64,000 nt of DNA from Pseudomonas vranovensis DSM 16006 (GCF_000425805.1 NZ_AUED01000002.1:310001-374000), one strand, 5' to 3'; shown: positions 1 to 11,775, counted from the first letter of the stretch. The notes: generated by a model from the sequence alone, not told the origin. Numbers and translations: made by a program.

Positions 1-2107
1 TATTGTCGGTCAGGTACCCTTCCAGTTCCTTTTTCACCCGCAGGATCAACTTCTTGCCCTCGACCGGGAAGCAGGTCTCGACGCGTTTGTCGAGGTTGCG
101 CTCCATCCAGTCCGCGCTCGACAGGAACATCTGCTCCTCGCCACCGTTGAGGAAGTAGAACACCCGGGTGTGCTCCAGGAAGCGGCCGATGATCGAGCGC
201 ACATGGATGTTGTGCGATACCCCGGCAATCCCCGGACGCAGGCAGCACATACCGCGCACGACCAGATCGATACGCACACCCGACTGACTGGCCTTGTACA
301 GCGCGCGAATGATCTTCGGATCGGTCAGCGAGTTGAACTTGGCGATGATGTGCGCAGGCTTGCCGTCGAGGGCAAACTGGGTTTCTCGCGCGATCATGTC
401 GAGCATGCCCTTCTTCAGGGTGAACGGCGCATGCAGCAGCTTTTTCATGCGCAGGGTCTTGCCCATGCCAATCAACTGGCTGAACAGTTTGCCGACGTCT
501 TCGCACAAGGCATCGTCGGAGGTCAGCAGGCTGTAGTCGGTATACAGGCGGGCGTTACCGGCGTGATAGTTACCGGTACCCAGGTGCGCGTAGCGAACGA
601 TCTCGCCGGCCTCGCGACGCAGGATCAGCATCATCTTGGCGTGGGTCTTGAAACCCACCACACCGTAGATCACTACCGCACCGGCAGCCTGCAGCCGGCT
701 GGCCATCTGCAGGTTGGACTCTTCGTCGAAGCGCGCACGCAATTCGATCACCGCAGTGACCTCCTTGCCGTTACGCGCCGCGTCGACCAGCGCGTCGACG
801 ATCTCCGAGTTGGCACCGCTGCGGTACAGGGTCTGGCGCACGGCCAGGACGTGCGGGTCCTTGGCGGCCTGGCGCAGCAGATCGACCACCGGGGTGAACG
901 ACTCGAAGGGGTGCATGAGCAGGATGTCCTGCTTGCCGACCACGCTGAAAATGTTCTCGGCGTTCTGCAGCAGCTTGGGGATGGCTGGCGTGAACGGGGT
1001 GTACTGCAATTCGGGATGGCTATCCAGGCTGGTAATGCTGAACAACCGGGTCAGGTTGACCGGGCCGTTGACCTGGTAAAGCTCGCTTTCGCTAAGGCTG
1101 AACTGCTTGAGCAGGTAGTCCGACAGATGCTTGGGGCAGGTGTCGGCCACTTCCAGGCGCACCGCATCGCCATAACGGCGCGAGAACAGCTCACCGCGCA
1201 GGGCCCGGGCGAGGTCCTCGACATCCTCGGAGTCCAGCGCCAGGTCGGCGTTACGGGTCAGGCGGAACTGGTAGCACCCCTTGACCTTCATGCCCTGGAA
1301 CAGGTCATCGGCGTGCGCATGGATCATCGACGACAGGAACACATAGTTGTCGCCAGTGCCGCCCACATCCTCCGGCACCTTGATCACCCGCGGCAACAAG
1401 CGCGGAGCGGGAATGATCGCCAGGCCCGAATCGCGGCCGAAGGCATCCACACCCTCAAGCTCGACGATGAAGTTCAGGCTCTTGTTCACCAGCAACGGGA
1501 ACGGGTGCGTCGGGTCAAGGCCGATCGGGGTAATGATCGGCGCGATCTCGTCACGGAAGAAGCGTCGCACCCAGGTTTTGATCTTGGTGTTCCAGTGACG
1601 ACGGCGAATGAAGCGAATCTGGTGTTTTTCCAGTTCCGGCAACAGCACGTCGTTGAGGATCGCGTATTGGCGATCCACTTCGCTGTGTACCACTTCGCTG
1701 ATTCGTGCCAGGGCCTGGTGCGGCTGCAGGCCATCGGCTCCGGCCTGTTCACGTGCGAAGGTGATCTGCTTCTTCAGGCCCGCCACACGAATCTCGAAGA
1801 ACTCATCCAGGTTGCTGGAGAAGATCAGCAGAAACTTCAACCGCTCCAGCAATGGATAGCTCTCATCCAGCGCCTGCTCAAGCACGCGGATGTTGAACTG
1901 AAGCTGGGACAGCTCGCGGTGAATGTACAGGCTGCTGTCATCCAGGCCAGGGATAGCGATGGCCGGCGCCGCGGGTGCCGGGGCAGGCGTAGGCGCCTCG
2001 ACCTCGGCCACAGGCAGCGCAGCAGGCTCAGGCGGGGTTTCGAGCAGTTGCTCGGGCACGGGCTGGGCTTGCTTCATGTCGACATCACTCAGTACTTCGT
2101 TATTCAT
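1..2107 (-). CDS. ppk: Polyphosphate kinase 1 (3' end cut by window edge)
   Basis: Makes inorganic polyphosphate from the gamma phosphate of ATP, reversibly. Reading leftward from ATG at 2107 the frame stays open to the window edge, giving about 702 codons, so only a short C-terminal piece of the usual ~730-740 residues is missing. The phospho-histidine region is intact: KTHAKM places the first active-site His at residue 489, and AHLGTGNYH places the second conserved His at 508, the same 19-residue spacing as the E. coli H435/H454 pair. Near the edge the motif [10 protein letters not shown] of the C-terminal phospholipase D-like domain is readable. The next gene on the same strand upstream, hemB, ends 19 nt before this start. 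Family identification is secure; the stop codon is outside the window. Confidence 0.96.
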   Translation of the reverse strand, partial: MNNEVLSDVDMKQAQPVPEQLLETPPEPAALPVAEVEAPTPAPAPAAPAIAIPGLDDSSLYIHRELSQLQFNIRVLEQALDESYPLLERLKFLLIFSSNLDEFFEIRVAGLKKQITFAREQAGADGLQPHQALARISEVVHSEVDRQYAILNDVLLPELEKHQIRFIRRRHWNTKIKTWVRRFFRDEIAPIITPIGLDPTHPFPLLVNKSLNFIVELEGVDAFGRDSGLAIIPAPRLLPRVIKVPEDVGGTGDNYVFLSSMIHAHADDLFQGMKVKGCYQFRLTRNADLALDSEDVEDLARALRGELFSRRYGDAVRLEVADTCPKHLSDYLLKQFSLSESELYQVNGPVNLTRLFSITSLDSHPELQYTPFTPAIPKLLQNAENIFSVVGKQDILLMHPFESFTPVVDLLRQAAKDPHVLAVRQTLYRSGANSEIVDALVDAARNGKEVTAVIELRARFDEESNLQMASRLQAAGAVVIYGVVGFKTHAKMMLILRREAGEIVRYAHLGTGNYHAGNARLYTDYSLLTSDDALCEDVGKLFSQLIGMGKTLRMKKLLHAPFTLKKGMLDMIARETQFALDGKPAHIIAKFNSLTDPKIIRALYKASQSGVRIDLVVRGMCCLRPGIAGVSHNIHVRSIIGRFLEHTRVFYFLNGGEEQMFLSSADWMERNLDKRVETCFPVEGKKLILRVKKELEGYLTDN

Positions 2108-2126
2108 CTGGCGTTCCTGAAGGGCG

Positions 2127-3989
<1,863 letters not shown>

Positions 3990-5230
3990 GCCGGTGATCC
4001 CGGCCAGCAGCATGGCCGGGATGTTCAACCCCAGCCGCGCCAGCTCCAGCCGGAAGGCCCAGGGCCGGTTCTCCAGTGCAGTGCCGAAGACGAACAAGCC
4101 GAACGCCATCCCCCCCCACCCCAGCACCAGGGAGGCCACCGAAAGCCTGTCGGCGTGCTCCATCAAGTAGCTGCCCAAGCCCACATACACCGCGAACTGC
4201 AGCGTCACATACAGCTGCTGCGACCAGCCGAGCGGCACTTCGAATTTGCGAAAGCGGCTCAGGTCCTGCTTGGCCTGCGGGAAGCGCCGCGCCACGTCCT
4301 CCGGACGCCAGCCGGTGGGCATGAACCAGATCCGCAACTTGTCCCGCCAGCGCTCGGCATGACGGGCGTCGTGCCACAACTGGGCATAGAACTGCAGGTT
4401 GGCCCACAACGGATTCCAGCTCGCCAGGGGCGTGGTGACACCGAAAATGACTGGCTCGTTTTCGTCTTCCTCCTGAAAGGTGCCAAACAGCCGGTCCCAC
4501 ACAATGAACACTCCGCCGTAGTTGCGATCCAAATACAAAGGATTCTGCGCATGGTGGACACGATGATTGGACGGCGTGATGAACAGCCACTCGAACCAAC
4601 CCAGTTTGGGAATGTGCCGGGTGTGTACCCAGAACTGGTACAGCAGGTTCAGCGCCGCGACGGTGATGAACACCAGCGGCGGCACGCCCACGACCGCCAG
4701 CGGCAAGTAAAAGATCCACGACAGCAAGAAGCCGCTACTGGTCTGACGCAGGGCGGTGGACAGGTTGTAGTCCTCGCTCTGGTGATGCACCGAATGCGCA
4801 GCCCACAGAATGTTGCGCTCGTGCCCGAAGCGGTGCAGCCAGTAGTAGCACAGGTCATACAGCACAAAGGCAAGCACCCAGACCCACACCCCATCCCCCG
4901 GCAACGAAAACAGCGCCAGGTGCTCCCAGGCCAGCGCGTAGGTGACCAACCCTACCCCTTTGGTCAGCAGCCCTGTGGTAGTCGACAACACTCCGGTGCT
5001 GAGGCTGTTGATGGCGTCGGCGAGGCGATAGGTACGCATCCCGCGCAGGCGATCGGCGAGCAACTCGACCACAATCAGGACAAAGAAGAACGGTACCGCC
5101 AACAGGATCAGATCCATGGGTCATCCATCTCCAGGCTATTGCATAAGATTAGGCCCGGAATGCCTCAGACCCTATGGCGACATCTGCCAATTTAGAGGAC
5201 ATTTAGCGCCTCGACTCGGGAGTAGTGAGC

Positions 5231-5896
5231 ATGACCAAAAAAGTTGCAGTGATTCTTTCCGGCTGTGGTGTCTATGACGGCGCCGAAATCCACGAAAGCG
5301 TGATCACCCTGCTGCGCCTCGACCAGCGCGGCGCCAAGGTGCAGTGCTTTGCGCCCAATATTGCGCAGATGCACGTGATCAACCACCTGACCGGCGAAGA
5401 AGTGCCTGAAGCACGCAACGTGCTGGTGGAGTCGGCTCGCATCGCCCGTGGCGACATCAAGGACTTGCGCGAAGCCGACGCCAAGGATTTCGACGCCCTG
5501 ATCGTGCCGGGCGGCTTCGGCGCGGCAAAAAACCTGTCCAACTTTGCCGTTGAAGGCACCGGCTGCACCGTCAACCCGGACGTGCTGGCCCTGGCCGAGG
5601 CCTTTGCCGAAGCCGGCAAACCGGTCGGCCTGATCTGCATCTCGCCGGCCCTGGCGGCAAAGATCTACGGCCCGGGCGTGGTCTGCACCATCGGCAGCGA
5701 TGCCGACACCAGCGCAGCTATCGTCAAGATGGGTGGCACCCATGAAGAATGCGATGTGCATGACATCGTCGAAGATACCCAGCGCAAACTGGTCAGCACC
5801 CCGGCCTACATGCTCGCCAAAAGCATCAGCGAAGCCGCGGGCGGTATCTACAAGCTGGTTGACCGGGTGCTCGAGCTGACCCACGAGAACGACTGA
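5231..5896 (+). CDS. elbB: ElbB-type isoprenoid biosynthesis glyoxalase (DJ-1/PfpI-like)
   Basis: A 221-residue cytosolic protein of the ElbB branch of the DJ-1/PfpI class I glutamine-amidotransferase-like fold. Recognisable throughout: VILSGCGVYDGAEIHE at the N-terminus, INHLTGE, ALIVPGGFGAAKNLSNFA, the nucleophile-elbow cysteine in GLICISPALAAKI, and STPAYMLA. The E. coli relative has weak glyoxalase activity and was linked to isoprenoid production; the true role is unsettled. GTG at 5225 also opens the frame, but GGGAG at 5218-5222 is 8 nt from ATG 5231 and only 2 nt from the GTG, so I use the ATG. Convergent with the YaiI-family gene across a REP element. Confidence 0.93.
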   Translation: MTKKVAVILSGCGVYDGAEIHESVITLLRLDQRGAKVQCFAPNIAQMHVINHLTGEEVPEARNVLVESARIARGDIKDLREADAKDFDALIVPGGFGAAKNLSNFAVEGTGCTVNPDVLALAEAFAEAGKPVGLICISPALAAKIYGPGVVCTIGSDADTSAAIVKMGGTHEECDVHDIVEDTQRKLVSTPAYMLAKSISEAAGGIYKLVDRVLELTHEND

Positions 5897-5901
5897 CGCT
5901 G

Positions 5902-5958
5902 ATCGCGGGGCATACCGGCTCCCACGGCAATCAGGTAGGAGCGGGCTAGCCCCGCGAT
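5902..5958. repeat. REP-type inverted pair
   Basis: Two REP-like arms in inverse orientation: ATCGCGGGGC...CGGCTCCCA and TAGGAGCGGGCTAGCCCCGCGAT, the pseudomonad REP sequence with a few substitutions. It lies between convergent elbB and the YaiI-family gene. Its right arm supplies the last four codons and the TAG stop (5946-5948) of the latter, so the repeat has entered or been retained within a coding 3' end. Confidence 0.8.
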
Positions 5959-6404
5959 GACGCCAGCCGCGTCAGAATGCGATCCAGCGAATTGGCAAAC
6001 GCCTGCTTCTCGCGATCACCATACGGCGCCTGACCACCACCGACCTGCCCCTGCTCGCGCAGGTCGGTGAACAGGTTACGCACGGCCAGCCGCTCCCCCA
6101 TGTTGCGTTCATCGAATTCGCGACCGCGCGGATCGAGACAGGCGACACCCTTCTTGACCAGGCGATCGGCCAGTGGCACATCGCTGCAGATCACCAGCTC
6201 ACCTGGCACGGCATGCTCGACCAGGTAATCGTCGGCCGCATCCGGTCCACTGGGCACCACGATCAGCCTGACACAGGCAAACGCAGGCTTGATCTGGCTC
6301 TGGCCGGCCACCAACACCACCTCCAGCTGGCGCTTGAGGGCGAACTTGACGACCTGATCCTTGGCCGCCTTGGGGCAGGCATCGGCATCGATCCACACAC
6401 GCAT
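5946..6404 (-). CDS. YaiI/YqxD family protein (DUF188)
   Basis: A 152-residue protein of the UPF0178/DUF188 family (PIN-like fold). The family start MRVWIDADACPKAAKDQVV is at ATG 6404; an upstream extension to 6449 is open but unlike the family. Typical conserved stretches are LVVPSGPDAADDYLVEHA-like residues ~50-67, LVICSDVPLADRLVKKG, and LDPRGREF. PIN-type acidic residues suggest nuclease ancestry, but no reaction is established for the family. The C-terminal ASSRG and stop are read out of a REP element. Confidence 0.92.
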   Translation of the reverse strand: MRVWIDADACPKAAKDQVVKFALKRQLEVVLVAGQSQIKPAFACVRLIVVPSGPDAADDYLVEHAVPGELVICSDVPLADRLVKKGVACLDPRGREFDERNMGERLAVRNLFTDLREQGQVGGGQAPYGDREKQAFANSLDRILTRLASSRG

Positions 6405-6464
6405 GACAGAACATTCCAACAAAATCGGGTGAACAGTATCCCCGCTCACCCGTCTGGCTTCAAA

Positions 6465-8363
6465 TCAACCCGCCGGCAGGCGACGCTTCTCAGCCAGTCG
6501 GCTGCGCCCGTAGAGCACGGCAATTGCCAGCAAGGCAACCACTTGCGCCGCCAATGAGTACGCATCGGCATGAATACCCAGCCAGTCGAACTCGAAGAAC
6601 GCCACCGGGCGGGTGCCGAACACGCCGGCTTCTTGCAGCGCCTTGACCCCGTGCCCGGCGAACACCACCGACAGCGCGCACAGCAAGGCAGCGTTGATAC
6701 TGAAGAACAGTGCCAGCGGCAACTTTGCCGAACCGCGCAGAATCACCCAGGCCAAGCCCACCAACAACACCAGTGCCGTTGCGCCCCCGGCCAGCACCGC
6801 GTTGTGCCCTGCGGGCCCGGCCTGCAGCCAGAGGGTTTCGTAGAACAGGATCACCTCGAACAGTTCGCGGTACACCGAGAAAAACGCCAGGATGGCAAAG
6901 CCGAAGCGACCACCGCCACTGAGCAGGCTGCTCTTGATGTAGTCCTGCCAGGCCGCCGCGTGCCGGCGGTCATGCATCCACACCCCGAGCCACAGCACCA
7001 TGACGCTGGCAAACAACGCCGTGCAGCCTTCGAGCAACTCACGTTGCGCACCGCTGACATCGATCACGTAGGCCGCCAGGGCCCATGTTCCCAGGCCGGC
7101 CAAAAGCGCCAACCCCCAGCCGACGTTGACGCTGCGCACCGCGGACTGCTGGCCGGTGTTGCGCAGGAACGCCAGGATCGCCGCCAGCACCAGAATCGCC
7201 TCCAGGCCTTCGCGCAGCAGGATCAACAAACCGGAGATATAGCTCAGCGACCAGCTCAGGCCATCCCCGCCCAGCAGGCCTGCAGCCTCCTTGAGCTTGG
7301 CCTTGGCCGCATCCAGACGCTGGTTGACCTGCTCGAGCGGCAGGCCGTCCTGCAAGGATTGTCGGTAGGCCATCAGCGACTTTTCAGTGTCCTTGCGTAC
7401 ATTGGCGTCGACATTGTCCAGCGAGCTTTCAACCAGCTCGAAGCCTTCCAGGTAGGCCGCCACTGACAGGTCATAGGCCTGTTCATGGTCACCGGCCTGA
7501 TAGGCCGCCAGGCTCTTGTCGAGGGTGCTGGCGGTGTAGTCGAGCAACTGCGCCGGGCCACGCTGGACCTGTGGCGGCTGGGCGCGCTGGGCACGGAACA
7601 TAGCTGCAGACTCGGCGCCCTGGGACGCTTCAACCTCCAGGGGCGTCTGGCGGGCCAGGTCGGCAAGGTTGTAGGGGGTGTCATTTTTAGCGTGCGCAGG
7701 GTCAGCGGTGAAACTGGCGATATAGGTCGCCAGGTCCCAACGTTGACGATCGTCGAGCTGGTCGGCGAACGACGGCATGTCGGTGCCTTCGATGCCCTGG
7801 CCCAAGGTGTTGTACAGGTCATACAGGCTCAAGCGATCCACACGCTCACTGCTGCGCAGATTCGCCGGTGGCGGAGTCAGCCCGACACCTGCCGGGCCGT
7901 CACCTGCACCAGTATCGCCATGGCACACCGAGCAATGCTGAGCGTAGAGCGGAGCGCCACGGGCCGGGTCGGGGGTGATGACCGGGGCCTGGCTGACCTC
8001 ATAGGCCACCGCCAGTTGCGCACCGAGTTGGCGAGCCAGGCGGGCGACACTGGCACCGTCCTGGCGCTGGTTGATCGCCTGGCGCAGGTCGACAACGCCT
8101 TGCTCCAGCGCCTGGCGCTCGGCGCGAGCCGGCAAAGCGCCAATGACACCTTGCAGTACGTCGGTGAACTCCAGCTGCTCGCGGTATTCCCCGTCGTCTA
8201 CCACCTTGCCGGCCGCCACGGTCGCCGGATAGTCGGCACCAATGTAGCCGAGCAGGTGCAAAGCCTTGGCGGCGTCATCGACGGTGTCGGCCCACACCAT
8301 CGAGCTGCTCAGCGCCAGCACCGGCCACAGCAGCCAGGCAAACAAGCGGGAACGGGAAATCAT
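6465..8363 (-). CDS. Cytochrome c - FTR1 iron permease fusion protein
   Basis: A 632-residue protein with a signal peptide (about 1-25), a periplasmic region containing one c-type haem site CSVCH (C144, C147, H148) with MPSFADQL providing a likely axial Met (~196), a helical region ~270-365, and a C-terminal FTR1 permease with the two iron-binding glutamate motifs REGLE (384-388) and RELFE (499-503). FTR1 permeases import ferric iron coupled to oxidation; in yeast the partner is a multicopper oxidase, and here the fused haem domain may serve electron transfer (inference). No separate EfeO/EfeB or oxidase gene is adjacent. A 17-bp palindrome overlaps the predicted transcription start. Confidence 0.92.
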   Translation of the reverse strand: MISRSRLFAWLLWPVLALSSSMVWADTVDDAAKALHLLGYIGADYPATVAAGKVVDDGEYREQLEFTDVLQGVIGALPARAERQALEQGVVDLRQAINQRQDGASVARLARQLGAQLAVAYEVSQAPVITPDPARGAPLYAQHCSVCHGDTGAGDGPAGVGLTPPPANLRSSERVDRLSLYDLYNTLGQGIEGTDMPSFADQLDDRQRWDLATYIASFTADPAHAKNDTPYNLADLARQTPLEVEASQGAESAAMFRAQRAQPPQVQRGPAQLLDYTASTLDKSLAAYQAGDHEQAYDLSVAAYLEGFELVESSLDNVDANVRKDTEKSLMAYRQSLQDGLPLEQVNQRLDAAKAKLKEAAGLLGGDGLSWSLSYISGLLILLREGLEAILVLAAILAFLRNTGQQSAVRSVNVGWGLALLAGLGTWALAAYVIDVSGAQRELLEGCTALFASVMVLWLGVWMHDRRHAAAWQDYIKSSLLSGGGRFGFAILAFFSVYRELFEVILFYETLWLQAGPAGHNAVLAGGATALVLLVGLAWVILRGSAKLPLALFFSINAALLCALSVVFAGHGVKALQEAGVFGTRPVAFFEFDWLGIHADAYSLAAQVVALLAIAVLYGRSRLAEKRRLPAG

Positions 8364-8379
8364 CAGGTAATCTCAAATA

Positions 8380-8396
8380 GCAATACGAGGTATTGC
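8380..8396. promoter_or_regulatory. Palindromic operator candidate for the FTR1 fusion gene
   Basis: GCAATAC-GAG-GTATTGC, perfect 7-bp arms with a 3-bp centre, 17 bp upstream of the FTR1 start codon and directly downstream of the predicted -10 box. It does not match the Fur consensus well. Position over the start site suggests a repressor site. Confidence 0.5.
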
Positions 8397-8425
8397 ATTG
8401 TTCACTTCCAATGACGATCGCTCAA
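8397..8425 (-). promoter_or_regulatory. Predicted sigma-70 promoter of the FTR1 fusion gene
   Basis: Read on the minus strand: -35 TTGAGC (8420-8425), 17-bp spacer, -10 AACAAT (8397-8402). Each hexamer matches consensus at four of six positions. Placement ~35 nt upstream of the start codon and abutting the palindrome supports it. Confidence 0.4.
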
Positions 8426-8462
8426 GGAATCCGGCAAAATTTAGTGACAATTTAATCACCGA

Positions 8463-8499
8463 CAAAAAAAGACGACTCTGAGGTCGCCTTCTTTTTTTG
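8463..8499 (-). terminator. Rho-independent terminator after the LysE gene
   Basis: Stem AAGACGACT / GGTCGCCTT (8469-8477 with 8482-8490, one mismatch) flanked by an A7 run on the left and a T8 run on the right, so it can work in both directions. It lies just past the stop of the LysE-family gene. Confidence 0.75.
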
Positions 8500-8511
8500 T
8501 CGGTGCGGGTC

Positions 8512-9144
8512 TCAAACCGGCGCGCGTCGAATCGTCGCCAACAACGTTGCTGCGCCCAGGAACAGGCCGGCAAAGGTCCGGTTCATTCGCCGCTGCTGTC
8601 TGGGTGTACGCAGCAGACGCAGAACCCGCGCGGCCAGCCCGGTGTACCCCGCCATGACCAGCAGGTCCACGATCACCATGGTCGCCGAAATGATCAGGTA
8701 CTGTGGCAACAACGGCGCATGCGGGTTGATGAACTGCGGCAGCACCGCAAGCATGAAGATCAGCGCCTTGGGGTTGCTGACGTTGACCAGAAAACCACGA
8801 AACACCAGGGCAAGGGGCTTGCCGATGGGACGAACCGCGGATTCGTCGCTGAGATCGGCAGGCAACGCACGCCACTGCTTGACCGCCAGGTACACCAGGT
8901 ACGCAACACCGAACCACTTGATCACCTGGAACGCGGTGGCTGATGCCGCGAGGATGGCACCGACGCCCGCCGCAATGATCGCAATCTGCAACACCAGGCC
9001 CAGCTGCAGGCCAAGGGCGTTCCAGTAACCGCGCCAGAAACCGTACTGCAGGCCGCACGACATCGAGGCAATGGCCCCGGCGCCCGGCGACAGACTGATG
9101 ACCCAGCAAGCGGCAAAAAATGCCAACCATGTTTCCAATGACAT
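8512..9144 (-). CDS. LysE/RhtB family amino-acid exporter
   Basis: A 210-residue inner-membrane protein with the LysE/RhtB hallmarks: about six hydrophobic helices, the N-terminal SLSPGAGAIASMSCGLQYG motif, and a conserved central VNVSNPKALIFMLAVLPQF stretch. Members export amino acids or homoserine-lactone-like compounds; the substrate here cannot be read from sequence. ATG at 9144. It is monocistronic by appearance, with its own terminator downstream and an 83-bp gap to the MscS gene upstream. Confidence 0.92.
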   Translation of the reverse strand: MSLETWLAFFAACWVISLSPGAGAIASMSCGLQYGFWRGYWNALGLQLGLVLQIAIIAAGVGAILAASATAFQVIKWFGVAYLVYLAVKQWRALPADLSDESAVRPIGKPLALVFRGFLVNVSNPKALIFMLAVLPQFINPHAPLLPQYLIISATMVIVDLLVMAGYTGLAARVLRLLRTPRQQRRMNRTFAGLFLGAATLLATIRRAPV

Positions 9145-9227
9145 CGCGCACCTCGGCCCGGGATTTTTACAAAACCTTAAGCTAGTGCGCTGGCGAAAAA
9201 ATAACCACGATTATTTTCAACCGTCGA

Positions 9228-9815
9228 TCACTTGCCGATGACCTTGTCGTCGCCCACCAGCGGCACGACCTCGGCGCCGCGCCAGCGTCGGACCGACTTC
9301 TGGAAAAACTGGCTATTGGGTACTTGAACCAGTGCGCCACCGGCCTCCGGCATCTCGATCAAGGTGGTGAACAACAAGTTGATTGCGACCACCCGCCCCT
9401 TCACGCCTGGCTTGTCGATAGTCTCGACCAGCTCCACCACGTCACCGATACGAAACGGCCCGACGGTGAAGATCAGTACCGCACACAACAGGTTGGACAA
9501 CACGCTCCACATGGCAAAGAACGCGACAGCCGCTACCGCAACGAAGCCGGACAGCGCCGTCCATAGCACCGTGGCGGAAACCCCGAGGCGCTCCAGCACG
9601 AACACCAGTGCACTGCCCATGATCAACCAGCGCAAACCGCCGCGCACCGGCATCATCAGCTCCGGCGGCAATGGATAGCGCTCACCGAGGCGCTTGAGAC
9701 ATCGCCCTACCAGGCGCTGCAGTACAAAGGCCGCGCAGAGAATCAACAAAATCTGCAAACCCAGCCAGAACGGTGCAATCCACTCCGGTGGTACTGGCAG
9801 TTGCAACGACGCCAT
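9228..9815 (-). CDS. Small MscS-family mechanosensitive channel
   Basis: A 195-residue membrane protein with three predicted helices (about 15-35, 55-75, 80-115), the last resembling the MscS pore helix, followed by the beta domain segment FTVGPFRIGDVVELV and an oligonucleotide-like VPNSQFF motif. It is shorter than E. coli MscS (286 residues) and lacks most of the C-terminal alpha/beta vestibule. TTG 9818 could extend it by one residue; I use ATG 9815, which forms TGATG with the stop of the upstream ABC-F gene, implying translational coupling. Confidence 0.88.
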   Translation of the reverse strand: MASLQLPVPPEWIAPFWLGLQILLILCAAFVLQRLVGRCLKRLGERYPLPPELMMPVRGGLRWLIMGSALVFVLERLGVSATVLWTALSGFVAVAAVAFFAMWSVLSNLLCAVLIFTVGPFRIGDVVELVETIDKPGVKGRVVAINLLFTTLIEMPEAGGALVQVPNSQFFQKSVRRWRGAEVVPLVGDDKVIGK

Positions 9816-11725
9816 CAAGACAACGCCTCCAGCTCCGCCTGCATAGTCTCTAGCTGCTCAAGGGCTGCCATCCAGGCTTCTTCCAGTTCCGCTTCGCGCA
9901 CTTTCAGCTTGGCCTGCTTGGCCAGTAGGTCACGCAGCTCGTCCTTGCGCGCGACTTCATAGAGGGCACTATCGCCCAGGCTGGCGTCGATCTTGGCCAA
10001 CTGCTCATGCACGGTGCCCAGTTCGCGCTCAAGCTTGTCGGCTTCACGCTTGTGCGGGGCCAACTGCTGACGCAGGGCTGCCGCTGCCTGGCGCTGGGCT
10101 TTCTTGTCGGTCTTGTCGGCATTGACCGGCGCAGTGCTGACAGGCGCGTTGCGCTGACGGTATTCGACCAGCCAGCGGGTGTAGTCATCCAGGTCGCCGT
10201 CAAACGTCTCGACTTTGCCATCGGCGACCAACAGGAAATCGTCGGTGGTGCTCTTGAGCAAGTGACGGTCGTGAGAGACGACCAACACAGCACCGCTGAA
10301 CTCTTGCAGGGCCATGGTCAGCGCCAGGCGCATTTCCAGGTCCAGGTGGTTGGTCGGCTCATCGAGCAGCAGCAGGTTCGGCCGCTCCCAGGCGATCAGT
10401 GCCAGTGCCAGGCGAGCCTTTTCACCGCCGGAGAAATTCAGCACCGGTTCATCGATACGAGCGCCACGGAAGTCGAAGCCGCCGAGGAAGTCGCGCAGGG
10501 TTTGCTCGCGCTCGGTCGGTGCCAGACGCTGCAGGTGCAGCAACGGGCTGGCCTTGTTGTCCAGCGAGTCGAGCTGGTGCTGGGCGAAGTAACCCACCGA
10601 CAGGTTTTCTCCACGTACCAGACGCCCGCCTAGCGGCTCCAGCTCACCCGCGAGGTTCTTGATCAGGGTCGACTTGCCAGCGCCGTTCGGGCCCAGCAAG
10701 CCAATACGCGCACCCGGGGTGAGCTGCAACTTGACCTTCTCCAGGATGGTCTTGTCGCCATAGCCCAGGCGGCCTTCGGACAGGTCGAGCAAGGGGCTGG
10801 AGATTTTCTCCGACTCACGGAACGTGAAGTCGAATGGCGAATCGACATGCGCCGCCGACAGCTCCTCCATGCGCTCCAGTGCCTTGATCCGGCTCTGGGC
10901 CTGACGTGCCTTGGTAGCCTGCGCCTTGAAGCGGGCGATGTACTTTTCCATGTGCGCGCGCTGGGCCTGCTGCTTCTCGTAGGCCTGTTGCTGCTGGGCC
11001 AGGCGTTCGGCACGGGTGCGCTCGAAGGCGGAGTAACCGCCACGGTACAGCGTCAGCTTGCACTGCTCGACATGCGCCACATGGTCGACCACCGCATCGA
11101 GAAAATCGCGATCGTGGGAGATCAGCAACAGCGTGCCCGGATAACCCTTGAGCCAGTCTTCCAGCCAGAGGATGGCATCGAGGTCCAGGTGGTTGGTGGG
11201 TTCGTCGAGCAACAACAGGTCGGAGGGGCACATCAGTGCCTGGGCCAGGTTAAGGCGCATCCGCCAGCCACCGGAGAAGTCCCCTACGCGGCGATCCATC
11301 TGTTCGTTGGTGAAGCCCAGGCCGGCCAACAATTTGCGCGCACGCGCATCGGCGGTGTAGCCATCGGCGCTGTCGAGCTCGATATGCAGGCGCGCCAGGG
11401 CCGTGCCGTCGTGGGCTGCCTCGGCCGCCGCCAGGTCGGCTTGAACCTTGCGCAGGCGCGCGTCGCCATCGAGCACATAGTCGACCGCCAGGCGATCGAG
11501 GGTATCGACCTCCTGGCGCATGTGCGCGATACGCCAGTCGGCGGGCAGCTGGCAGTCGCCCGAATCGGGCGTCAGCTCACCGCGCAGCAAGGCGAACAGG
11601 CTGGATTTACCGGCGCCGTTGGCACCGATCAAGCCGGCCTTCTGACCGGCGTGCAGGGTCATCTCGGCGCCTTCTAGCAGGCGCTGGGGACCACGCTGTA
11701 AAGTGAGGTTCGATAGTCTGATCAT
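9815..11725 (-). CDS. ABC-F family ATPase (YheS-type)
   Basis: A 636-residue soluble protein with two ABC domains and no membrane segments, the plan of translation-associated ABC-F factors. Domain 1 has Walker A GANGAGKSS and signature FSGGWRMRLNLAQAL; a linker rich in basic and Gln residues (about 240-295) follows; domain 2 has GPNGAGKST and signature FSGGEKARLALALI with LLLDEPTNHLDLE. A C-terminal coiled-coil (about 530-636) contains ALRQQLAPHKREADKLERE. Length matches E. coli YheS. ABC-F proteins bind the ribosomal E site and relieve stalling; the YheS role is less defined. The family start MIRLSNLTLQRG is ATG 11725; a longer open frame to 12025 is rejected. Confidence 0.93.
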   Translation of the reverse strand: MIRLSNLTLQRGPQRLLEGAEMTLHAGQKAGLIGANGAGKSSLFALLRGELTPDSGDCQLPADWRIAHMRQEVDTLDRLAVDYVLDGDARLRKVQADLAAAEAAHDGTALARLHIELDSADGYTADARARKLLAGLGFTNEQMDRRVGDFSGGWRMRLNLAQALMCPSDLLLLDEPTNHLDLDAILWLEDWLKGYPGTLLLISHDRDFLDAVVDHVAHVEQCKLTLYRGGYSAFERTRAERLAQQQQAYEKQQAQRAHMEKYIARFKAQATKARQAQSRIKALERMEELSAAHVDSPFDFTFRESEKISSPLLDLSEGRLGYGDKTILEKVKLQLTPGARIGLLGPNGAGKSTLIKNLAGELEPLGGRLVRGENLSVGYFAQHQLDSLDNKASPLLHLQRLAPTEREQTLRDFLGGFDFRGARIDEPVLNFSGGEKARLALALIAWERPNLLLLDEPTNHLDLEMRLALTMALQEFSGAVLVVSHDRHLLKSTTDDFLLVADGKVETFDGDLDDYTRWLVEYRQRNAPVSTAPVNADKTDKKAQRQAAAALRQQLAPHKREADKLERELGTVHEQLAKIDASLGDSALYEVARKDELRDLLAKQAKLKVREAELEEAWMAALEQLETMQAELEALS

Positions 11726-11775
11726 AATGGCCGCGGAGTCTACCAGCTTCGTCGGCAACTGGCGCGAGTAGGACC

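Noticed and set aside
8380..8396. Palindrome as a Fur box
   Set aside because: It is 17 bp with GCAATAC arms and fits the GATAATGATAATCATTATC consensus poorly; kept only as an unnamed operator.
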